Origin: a bacterium
GTDB taxonomy: Bacteria > Armatimonadota > Zipacnadia > Zipacnadales > UBA11051
NCBI GenBank assembly: GCA_021372615.1
Contig: JAJFUB010000004.1
Coordinates: forward strand, 1 to 64,000
Direction: 5' to 3'
Length of the DNA: 64,000 nucleotides
Part shown: positions 26,390 through 35,200 of the stretch, piece by piece
How the letters are laid out: each line of letters starts with the position of its first letter
How positions within the stretch are numbered: the stretch's first letter is position 1
Notes under the pieces: generated by a model
Database searches by the model: none
Told to the model about the DNA's origin: nothing
Seen by the model: the letters and a program-made list of their open reading frames with translations, nothing else
Translations under genes and position numbers: made by a program

Positions 26390-29038
26390 ATGGCCCGCTG
26401 CAGCCTTTGCCTCGCGCCCCTTCTGCTCGCCTGCACCCTCGCGCACGCCGACCCGGTCCTCGCCCCCCTCAAGGCCGACGCCGCCCGCGGCCCCAACCTG
26501 ATCCAGAACCCCGGCTTCGAGCAGCTCCAGGACGGCAAGCCGGCGGGCTGGACCAGCCAGCTTGGCAAAGAGTGGACCGCCGACGCCGCCGTGCGCCACG
26601 GCGGTCAGACCTCGGCTGCCTTCTCCCGCACCGCCGAGGGCCCCACGTACTGGATCAGCCAGAGCGTCACACTCAACCAGACGCGGCCCACACCGCTGGT
26701 GGTGAGCGGCTGGAGCCGCGCCGAGGGCGTGCAGGGCACGCGCGGCGGCGAATACTCCGTCTGGGTGGACCTGGCCTACATGGACGGCACGCCGCTGTGG
26801 GGGCAGAAGGCGCCCTTCGACGTCGGCACCCACGACTGGCAGTATGCCGAGAAGGTCTTCGTGGTTGCCAAACCGGTGCGCAATGTGACGGTCAACATCC
26901 TGTTCCGGAACGGCGTCAGCGGCCAGGCCTGGTTCGACGACATCGGCCTGCAGGAGCTGCAGGTGAGCGGCGGCCTGTTCTTCGACCGCACCTCGGCGTC
27001 GCTGAGCGCCAGGCCCGCCCCGGACACTGCCTATCGCGCGGCGGTCGTGGGCTCGAAGGATGGCATGGAGTTGACCGTCGCGGGCGAGGGCGGCTCGGCA
27101 GTGCTCAAGGTGGATGGTCAGAAGATCAGCGGCGACGGTCCCGGCGGCTTCTGGGTCCGCGATGTCGGCGCCAACGGCGCGTGGCTGCAGCCGCGCTACG
27201 CCGTCACCACTGACAAGGACGGCGCCACGCTCAAGGGGGAGGAAGGCGGCCTGAAGCTGGAAGCGCGGCTGGAGCCCGCCGCCATCGGCGTGGACTGCCA
27301 CGTCACCGTCACTGACACCACCGGCCAGGACCGCGCCGTGACAGCCTACTTCGTCCTGCCGCTGGCCGACCTGCCCTGGACGTGGCACGACGACATCCTG
27401 CACAGCACGCCCACCACCGGTGGCGAGTACATGAACGCCTCCGGCTGGCCGATCAGCGGCCTCTCCTCGGCCTACCCCTGGTGCTCGCTGACCTCCCCGC
27501 AGGTCGGCTTGTCGCTCGGGGTGCCGATGGATGGCCCGCGCGTCGCCCGCATGGTCTACAACGCCGACCTGAAGGCGCTCTACATCGCGTGCGATCTCGG
27601 CCTCGTCAAGGACACGGTCAACTTCCCCTCGCAGGGCGACTTCCGCTTCTCGCTCTTCCGCACCGACCCGGCCTGGGGCTTTCGCGCCGCCACGCAGAAG
27701 TACTACGAGCGGTGCCCGCAGTACTTCGAGCGCCGCCTGAAGACCGGCGGCATCTGGATGGCCTTCGCCGACATCAGCAAGGTCAAGGACTGGCAGGACT
27801 TCGGCTTCGCCTATGACGAGCACAGCGCCACCCCGCTGCAGTTCGACAACGACAACGGCATCGCCAGCTTCAGCTACATCGAGCCGATGACCTACTGGCT
27901 GCCGATGGCCAAGTCCTATCCACGCACCTACGAGGGCGCGCTGCAGGCGCTGGCGGACAGCGAGGCCTCGGGCAAACCGGCGCAGGCCGGCTGGGCGAAG
28001 CTCACCCGCCGCTGTGGCGACTTCACGCGCGAGGCGAAGTACGACCTCTCGCTGCAGAACCAGGCGTGGTGCGATGGCGCGGTCTTCACCCTCAACCCCG
28101 ACCCCAACATCCCCGAGGATGCGGACTGCCCGCTCAACAAGGCGCACTGGAGCTACAGCAAAGCCTGGGCCGACAAGCATCTGCTACCGCCGACCGGCCC
28201 CCGCCTCGACGGCATCTACATCGACTCCATGCCCAACTGGGGTGAGGTGCGCAACTGGCGCCGTGAGCACTGGCGCACCGTCGCCACCCCGCTGACCTTC
28301 GACCCGGACACCAGGCAGCCGGTCCTGCTGCAGATGTTCTCGACCTGGCAGTTCAGCAAGTGGGTGGCCGACGACGTCCACGCGCGCGGCGGGGTCATGC
28401 ACGGCAACGGGGGCGCGCTGTGGCCGTACTTCCCGGCCCTGCTGGACGTGACCGGCCAGGAGACCGGCGGCATCCTGACCCCCGAGACGATGGCCATGGC
28501 CCGCACGCTGCTGCGCGACAAGCCCTATAGCCCGCTCCTGAACACCCGCTTCTCGCAGTTGCCGCCCGACTACCATGTGAGCTACTTCCACCGCAGCGCG
28601 CTGTGGTGCATCTTCCCCAGCTACTTCAACGGCGACTACTTCGAGAACGGCAAGTGGGTGATCGGCCGCTTCTTCGACAAGCCGGAGATCTACGAGCCGG
28701 TCCGCCCGCTGTACAAGCAGTTCATCCCGATCCTGCGCCGGATGTACGCCGCCGGCTGGCAGCCGGTCACGGTGGCCCGGGCCGAGCCGGCGAGCATCCG
28801 CGTGGAGCGCTACGGCGGCGGCCAGGGAAGCGAGACACTCCTGGCCGTCTACAACCCCGGCAAGGAACCCATGACGGCGACGCTGACCGTGCCGCTCAAG
28901 CAGCTCGGCCTGAAGGCCACCGGGGCAACGGGCCTGGTGTCGGCCACCGAACTGGCGGCCACGGTGCAGGGCGACACGCTGACGGTCAAGGTGCCCCTCG
29001 CGGCCGACCGCTGCGAGGTCGTACACGTGCATCCCTAG
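26390..29038 (+). CDS. Large secreted glycosidase-like protein with N-terminal binding domain
   Basis: This 882-aa protein has a signal peptide (LAPLLLACTLAHA). Residues about 38-195 (NLIQNPGFEQLQDGKPAGW ... WFDDIGLQEL) form a CBM-like jelly roll of the type at the front of many secreted glycosidases. The rest has a TIM-barrel feel: DGIYIDSMPNWGEVRNWRREHW, DDVHARGGVMHGNGG and DVTGQETGG carry plausible acidic active-site residues. A C-terminal beta-sandwich ends the protein. I cannot name the family. The ATG at 26390 is chosen over 26375 because AGGAG sits 7 bases before it and the signal peptide starts there. The next gene is 59 bases downstream on the same strand. Confidence 0.8.
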   Translation: MARCSLCLAPLLLACTLAHADPVLAPLKADAARGPNLIQNPGFEQLQDGKPAGWTSQLGKEWTADAAVRHGGQTSAAFSRTAEGPTYWISQSVTLNQTRPTPLVVSGWSRAEGVQGTRGGEYSVWVDLAYMDGTPLWGQKAPFDVGTHDWQYAEKVFVVAKPVRNVTVNILFRNGVSGQAWFDDIGLQELQVSGGLFFDRTSASLSARPAPDTAYRAAVVGSKDGMELTVAGEGGSAVLKVDGQKISGDGPGGFWVRDVGANGAWLQPRYAVTTDKDGATLKGEEGGLKLEARLEPAAIGVDCHVTVTDTTGQDRAVTAYFVLPLADLPWTWHDDILHSTPTTGGEYMNASGWPISGLSSAYPWCSLTSPQVGLSLGVPMDGPRVARMVYNADLKALYIACDLGLVKDTVNFPSQGDFRFSLFRTDPAWGFRAATQKYYERCPQYFERRLKTGGIWMAFADISKVKDWQDFGFAYDEHSATPLQFDNDNGIASFSYIEPMTYWLPMAKSYPRTYEGALQALADSEASGKPAQAGWAKLTRRCGDFTREAKYDLSLQNQAWCDGAVFTLNPDPNIPEDADCPLNKAHWSYSKAWADKHLLPPTGPRLDGIYIDSMPNWGEVRNWRREHWRTVATPLTFDPDTRQPVLLQMFSTWQFSKWVADDVHARGGVMHGNGGALWPYFPALLDVTGQETGGILTPETMAMARTLLRDKPYSPLLNTRFSQLPPDYHVSYFHRSALWCIFPSYFNGDYFENGKWVIGRFFDKPEIYEPVRPLYKQFIPILRRMYAAGWQPVTVARAEPASIRVERYGGGQGSETLLAVYNPGKEPMTATLTVPLKQLGLKATGATGLVSATELAATVQGDTLTVKVPLAADRCEVVHVHP

Positions 29039-29097
29039 ACCTGACTTGCCCACGACCCAGGACGCACAAAGCACACCCAACCACGGGGGCAGCAGAC

Positions 29098-31527
29098 ATG
29101 CGCACCTCAGTCGCGTCGGTCGTCTTCATCCTCATGGCGACAGTCACCGCCTCCGCCGAGGAGGTGTACTACCAGAACGACTTCGAGACGCAGTGCGATG
29201 TCGTCTACTGGGCCAGCGCCGCCAAAGTGCAGGTAGACGAGATCGGCCTGAGCACCGAGAGCCCTGCCGGCGGGCAGCGCTGCGCCAGGATCGCCTTCCA
29301 CGTCGTCTCCGGCGGGGGCTGGTGCTACTTCAAGATCCCGCTCGAGGTCAAGCTCGACCCCGCGAAGACCTACGTCGTCGAGGCCATGGTCAAGTACGAG
29401 ACCACCGGCGGCGGGCGGGTCGGCTTCGGCCACAGTTGGCAGCACATGCCGCCGGGGCAGGCCGAAGTCCAGGGCAATGGCGCCAGCGCCGGGACCTGCA
29501 GCGAACCCCGCAAGTGGCACCACCTGGTGGGCAAGGAACTCGGCGCGGCGTTCCGCGAGAGTTCGGAGATGGCCGGCTGGACCGCCGCCTGCCCGGGGCG
29601 CTTTGACGCGCTGTATGTGCACACCGAGGGGAATAGGGAAGGGGACCGGGTGACGGTCTGGCTGGATGACGTGAAGTTCCGCGAGACCAACGCCGAGGAC
29701 CAGGCGCGCCTGGCGAAGCAGAGGCGCCCGGTGGACTACACCCCGCCCCCCTACCCGGCCGTTGAGGACGCCTGCCCGTGGGGCTGCTGCGGTTCGCTGG
29801 AAGGCCATGCGGGGCGGCTGGGCCTGCCGCGTGAGGCGGAGGCGGCCGTCGTGGCGCGCCAGTGGGCCGACTTCGGCTACGACACCTCCCTGCGTCCCGG
29901 CGGCATGGTCATGGCGCCCGGCAACCCCAAGCCCGAGGACGCCCTCGGGCAGTTCCTCGATCTGAACCAGAGCTATGGCCTGCGGGTCCTGCCCTCGACC
30001 TACCTGACCGGCTTCTACGACCGCAAAGTTCCCCGTGACCAGTGCGAGGCCGCCATCACCCGCGTCGTGACCCGCTACCGCAACCACCCGGCGCTGCTGG
30101 CCTGGTGGATGATTGATGAGCCCATGGCCAACGTGGACGACTGCGAGAACCAGTGGGTGTGGGGCAAGCAGCGCTTCGAGGCTCTCGACCGGCAGCACCC
30201 GGCCCTGGGCGCCTTCTGCGTCGCCGATGCCGTCGCCATGTACTCCCAGTACACCCAGGTGTCGCTGATTGACTGCTACCCGCTGCTGGGCCGGCCCGAC
30301 AAGCCCGCCGGCGACGCGGCGACCGTGGCGCGCTGGTGCGAGCTGTCATGGCGTCGCGGCGGCCGTCGGATCTGGGCCGTCCCGCAGGCCTTCGGCGAAC
30401 TGGGCAACTGGCGCATACCCACTCGCGCCGAGCTGCGCCTGATGTGCTTCCAGTATCTCTCCCGGGGCGCCAGCGGCTTCATTCCGTACTACTACTCGGC
30501 CGCGCCCGCATGGCTCACCGGCTACGGCCACAATGGCCTGGTGGACCTGTACGGCGCCCCGACCCACATGGGCGCCGAGATGCAGGCCCTGGCCGACACG
30601 CTCATGCCTCTGTGCCCGCTCTTGGCGCCCGTGCGCTGGCAGGGCGAGCAGGCCCTGGCGCGGGTGGCGTGCGAGCCGGGCGCGGGTGGCAAGCCCGTGC
30701 TCGACCTCAGCGTCCTCTCCGGCCCGCAGCACGACCTGATCGTGGTGTGCAACCTCGATGCCACCACGGCGCGGCAGGGCGCGCTCTCGCTCAGTCCCGC
30801 GCCGGGGCGCAAGCTCTACGACCTGCGCGCCCTCAAGCCGGTCCAGATCCCCGCAGGCAGTTCCGTGCCGGTGAGCCTGCGGGCGGGCGATGCCGCCGTC
30901 TTGCTGTGGGGCAACGACAAGAGCTTCGCGGCCGCCCAGGCCACCATCCGCAGCCGGCGCGTGCAGCTCACCCGGCGGCAGCTTGACGGCCTGACGCGCG
31001 AAGCCGCGGCCAACGGCATCCCCCCGCGCCTGTGGGACGACGCCGTCACGCAGAGCGCCGCCCTGGCCCGGCGCGGCGACTACGCGGCCTCCCTGGCCCT
31101 GCTGGCCCAGACGCAGACCCGCGTGGCCGCGGCCCTGCGCGATGTCCCCGGCCGCCAGCCGTGCCAGGACCGCCTCGACCGGGCGCGCGAGGCCCTCAGC
31201 CGCGCCAGCCGCGCCCTGGAAGTCTGGGTGCTGCAGCGCTGGCCCGAGCGCGAGCGGTCCGGCAAGGTGAGCCAGATGCGCGCCGACGAGCCCCACCTCG
31301 GCCCCTACGTGGACACGCTCACGGAACTGGCGCGCTGCGAGCACCTGCTGCAGTACGCGCTGCTCGCCGGCCAGGCCCCCGCGCACGAGGCCGCCTATGC
31401 CGACCTGGAAGCCCTCGCCACGCAGGCCGAGACTGGCGTCGCCGGGTTCGTGACTACGCAGCCTCCCCTGACCATCGCGCAGGATCAGCTCAAGCGGCTG
31501 ACAGCAGCGGTGGCCGATCTGAAGTAG
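29098..31527 (+). CDS. Secreted glycosidase-like protein with helical C-terminal region
   Basis: This 809-aa protein has a short signal peptide (SVVFILMATVTASA). The N-terminal region (about 20-200) is a CBM-like domain with VWLDDVKF near its end. The middle (about 215-520) looks like a (beta/alpha)8 barrel, with candidate acidic residues in LLAWWMIDEPMANVDDC and in a following QAFGELGNW segment. The region up to about 620 is a beta-sandwich of the GH accessory type (VCNLDATTARQGALSLS). The last 190 residues are predicted helical, rich in Ala, Arg and Leu, with no recognised domain. It is probably co-transcribed with the preceding gene. The ribosome site (GGGGG) is poor. The substrate is unknown. 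Confidence 0.8.
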   Translation: MRTSVASVVFILMATVTASAEEVYYQNDFETQCDVVYWASAAKVQVDEIGLSTESPAGGQRCARIAFHVVSGGGWCYFKIPLEVKLDPAKTYVVEAMVKYETTGGGRVGFGHSWQHMPPGQAEVQGNGASAGTCSEPRKWHHLVGKELGAAFRESSEMAGWTAACPGRFDALYVHTEGNREGDRVTVWLDDVKFRETNAEDQARLAKQRRPVDYTPPPYPAVEDACPWGCCGSLEGHAGRLGLPREAEAAVVARQWADFGYDTSLRPGGMVMAPGNPKPEDALGQFLDLNQSYGLRVLPSTYLTGFYDRKVPRDQCEAAITRVVTRYRNHPALLAWWMIDEPMANVDDCENQWVWGKQRFEALDRQHPALGAFCVADAVAMYSQYTQVSLIDCYPLLGRPDKPAGDAATVARWCELSWRRGGRRIWAVPQAFGELGNWRIPTRAELRLMCFQYLSRGASGFIPYYYSAAPAWLTGYGHNGLVDLYGAPTHMGAEMQALADTLMPLCPLLAPVRWQGEQALARVACEPGAGGKPVLDLSVLSGPQHDLIVVCNLDATTARQGALSLSPAPGRKLYDLRALKPVQIPAGSSVPVSLRAGDAAVLLWGNDKSFAAAQATIRSRRVQLTRRQLDGLTREAAANGIPPRLWDDAVTQSAALARRGDYAASLALLAQTQTRVAAALRDVPGRQPCQDRLDRAREALSRASRALEVWVLQRWPERERSGKVSQMRADEPHLGPYVDTLTELARCEHLLQYALLAGQAPAHEAAYADLEALATQAETGVAGFVTTQPPLTIAQDQLKRLTAAVADLK

Positions 31528-31721
31528 CGGCGCTACGGGATGCTGCCCTACCCGCTCCTGCGCTCCTTGAACCGACCATGAGGGCTGCTCCAGGCGTCCT
31601 TGAGGGTCCTGCGGTACACTCCTCACGGCGGATTGGCGGCGTCTGCCCATGTTCCCGCATGGTCAGCGCCCGTCGCTGCGGCGCACCCACTGCGCCAGTA
31701 CGATCCGTATGGGGAAGGACG

Positions 31722-32180
31722 ATGAGCCGGAAGCTCCTCAGCAGCCTTTTGGGCAAGCCCGACAGTGCGCCGGACGTCAGCGACGACGCCTCGCCGGCTG
31801 ACGCCCCGGAGGAACGCCTGCCAGACGAAGCCCCGATACAGGAGATACCCACTATGGCCGATTCCGCTCTGTTCGTGGACGTGCTGCAAGAAGAGGGCCA
31901 CAACTCGTTCTGCGTGGCCTTCAACGCCGGCGGGATCACGCGCGAACGTCTGCACGACCTGCTGGAGAGGATCGAGTCGGAGGTGGAGGCCATTGACCCG
32001 CAGGGCCAACTGGACATTGGCATCGTGGAGACGCTGCGCACGCGCGAGTTGCGCGTGACCATCACGGGCCAGGACGCGGGCAACGCCCTCGTGGGGTTGG
32101 GCCTGGTCCTGCGCCGCATGAAGGAAGCAGGCTTCGAGACCCGCTGGCCCGCCGCCCTCGACCCCACCAGGCTGGCCTGA
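31722..32180 (+). CDS. Orphan 152-aa cytoplasmic protein
   Basis: I do not recognise this protein. It begins with a short amphipathic stretch (RKLLSSLLG) followed by an acidic, Pro/Ala/Asp-rich linker to about residue 44. A compact alpha/beta region (about 47-145) follows, with alternating strands and helices (SFCVAFNAGGITRERLHDLLERIESEVEAI ... RELRVTITGQDAGNALVGLGLVLRRMKEAGFE). No signal peptide or TM is present. AAGGA lies a few bases before the ATG. The gene converges on the 2,114-aa NTPase-TPR-Ig gene with a family B hairpin between the stops. Any functional link to that protein is speculative. Confidence 0.75.
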   Translation: MSRKLLSSLLGKPDSAPDVSDDASPADAPEERLPDEAPIQEIPTMADSALFVDVLQEEGHNSFCVAFNAGGITRERLHDLLERIESEVEAIDPQGQLDIGIVETLRTRELRVTITGQDAGNALVGLGLVLRRMKEAGFETRWPAALDPTRLA

Positions 32181-32205
32181 GCATCCGCGCCGTCGGGGCG
32201 CCGTT

Positions 32206-32233
32206 GGAGCGCGGCTCTTCGGAGCCGCAGCCG
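32206..32233. terminator. Family B hairpin with TTCG loop between convergent genes
   Basis: GCGGCTC-TTCG-GAGCCGC forms a 7-bp stem with the very stable TTCG tetraloop, inside a copy of the family B repeat also found at 51955. It lies in the 73-base gap between convergent stops at 32180 and 32254, so it could terminate transcription from both sides. Confidence 0.65.
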
Positions 32234-32253
32234 TTGCTCGGGCCCCGCGGCCC

Positions 32254-35200
32254 TCAGGAGCCGCCGGGAGAGACGTCGCCGTCCGTGTGTCGCTCGGATA
32301 TGAGGCGGGCCAGGCGTTCGCGGATCACGGGCACCTGGTCCGAGGGCTGCGGCGGGGGTTCGGTGGCCGAGGCCCGGATCGTGACAGCCGCTGAAGACAC
32401 GCGCCCTTCGCCGTAGGTGGCGGTGACCTTCCCGATGTCCGTGCAGTCCCCCGCCGTGAGCTGCCCTGGCGCGCTGATCTCGCCCGACCGCGGATCCCCC
32501 TTCCACCGCCATTCCGCCTGACCGGTCACATCCTCGAGGAGCTGTTTGCCCTTGGTGTCCCGACCGCGCCGCAACAGCCCGCCCAGCCCCCCACCCTTGG
32601 CCGGCTTACCCACCTCGTACTCCAGCAGCAGGCGGAACACCTGGGTCATGCCCGCCTCCAGGATGATCTCATCCCCCGGCTCCAGGTGGAGCGCCACCAG
32701 TCGCCTGACCTCGATGACACCGCTGGCGGCCGTCTGGTTCTTGTAGCTGGCCGTCACTGTCGCCTGGCCAGACCACTCAGCGGCCGTGGTCAACAGGGCC
32801 CCGCGCGACATCCACCCGCTGCCGTCCGGCCCCGTCCACTCCCACGTCGCCAGCGCCGTCACATCCTCCGTGTAGCCGTCGCCGTACTCGGCGGTGACGG
32901 AGAACTGGCAGGTCTCGCCCGCAGTCAGCGTGCACCCCTCTGCTGGAGAGACGTGCAGCGCCACCAGGCTCCGCACCAGGATGTGCCCGGACTCGTCGCT
33001 GTTGCCGGCGTAGGTGACGACCACCTTGCCCTCGCCGGAGTTCGGCCCGGCCGTGAGAATGCCCGGCGCCGTGATCGCGCCCGTGCCCTCCGGCCCGGTC
33101 CAGCTCCACTCCGCCTCGTTGGTCGCATTGCCCAGCGTACCGTCGGTGTACTTGAGCGCCGCCGAGAAGCGCTGCATCTCGCCCGGCTCCAGGTACAGCA
33201 CCTCGGAGGGCATCAGCACCAGCAGCGCGATGTTGGAGATCTCCACCGGCTCGGAGTAGGCCTCCTGGGTCTCGAACATCGCCACGATCTTGCCGGTCCC
33301 GCAGCCCTCGCCCGCCGTGAACAGACCATCCGGGTCGAGCGTGCCGGCCGCCTTGTCCCCCTGCCAGCGCCACGTCACGCCCTCGGTGATCTCCTCTTCC
33401 TCGCCCGACGGGTGCTGCAACGCCGCCCGCAGCCGCACCGACTGCCCGGCGCACAGCACCACCGGCTCCGTGGGGCGCACCACCAGCCACGCCGGCTCGC
33501 GGACCGTGATCTCATCCGAAGTAACGCGCCATTGCTCGTAGGTTGCGACGACCTGCCCGACACCGGCGGCCTCGCCGGCGGCGAGGAGCCCTTCCGCACT
33601 GACCGTCACGGCTTCCGCCGCGCCCGTCCACTCCCAGGTGGCCTGTGCCGTCACGTCCTCGGTCTCCCCATCGGTGTAGCGCAGCAGCGCGGTCAGTTGC
33701 GCTGTGGCCCCAATGGTTATCGGCGTCGCCGGCACCTGGTTGAGCTCGAGTCCCGCAGTGTTGCGGACGGCGATGTCGTCTGACGCAACGCTCCACTCGC
33801 CGTATGTCGCGCGGACCTGCCCGACGCCACACCCCTCGCCCGCAGTGAACAGCCCTTCGGCACTGACCGCCCCGGCCTCTGCCGCACCCGCCCATTCCCA
33901 GACGGCCTGCTCGGTCACATCCTCCGTCGTGCCATCGCCGTACCTCAGCAGCGCCATCAGCTGCACGGTAGCCCCGGCCGACAGTGCCGTCGCCGGGACG
34001 TCACTCAGTTCCAGCCCCACAACATTACTGACGGTGACCTCACCGGAGACGGCTCGCCACTCGCCGTACGTCGCCAGCACCTGCCCGACGCCACAGCCCT
34101 CGCCCGCAGTGAACAGCCCCTCGGCACTGACCGCCCCGACTGCCACCTCGCCCCTCCACTCCCACGTCGCCTCTGTCGTCACATCCTCCGTCGTGCCATC
34201 GCCGTAGCGCAGCAGCGCCGCCAACTGCACGGTGGCCCCTGCCGACAGCGCTGTCGCCGGCACAGCGCTCAGCTCCAACCCCACGACATTGCTAACAGTG
34301 ATCTCGCCGGAAAAGACCCGCCACTCGCCGTACGTGGCGAGGACCTGCCCGACGGCACAGCCCTCGCCCGCAGTGAACAGCCCCTCGGCACTGACCGCCC
34401 CGCCCTCGGCCGCGCCAGTCCACTCCCACGTCGCCTCTGCCGTCACATCCTCCGTCGTGTCGTCGCCGTACCGCAGCAGCGCCGCCAACTGCACCGTCGC
34501 CCCGGCCGACAGGGCCGCTGCCGGCACCGGGCTCAACTCCAGCCCCACCACGTTGCTAACAGTGATCTCGCCGGAGAAGACTCGCCATTCGCCGTACGTC
34601 GCGAGGACCTGCCCGACGCCGCACCCCTCGCCTGCGGTGAAGACACCCTCCGCGCTCACAGCCCCGACCGCCGCCTCGCCCCGCCACTCCCACGTCGCTT
34701 CTGTTGTCACATCTTCGGTCGCGCCGTCGCCGTACCGCAGCAGCGCCGCCAACTGCACCGTCGCCCCGGCCGACAGCGCCGCTGCCGGCACCGGGCTCAA
34801 CTCCAGCCCCACCACGTTGCTGACAGTGATCTCACCGGAGAAGACGCGCCAGTCGCCGTACGCCGCCAGGACCTGCCCGCTGCCGCACCCCTCGCCTGCA
34901 GTGAACAGCCCCTCGGCACTGACCGCCCCCGCCTCTGCCGCACCCGTCCATGCCCAGACGGCTTGCTCGGTCACGTCCTCCGTCGTGTCATCGCCGTACC
35001 GCAGCAGGGCCGCCAACTGGACCGTCGCCCCTGCCGACAGCGCCGTCGCCGGCACCGGACTCAGTTCCAGCCCCGCCACGTTGCTGACAGTGATCTCACC
35101 GGAGACGGCCCGCCACTCGCCGTACGTCGCCAGGACCTGCCCGACACCGCAGCCCTCGCCGGCGGTGAAGACACCCTCCGCGCTGATCGCCCCGACGACC

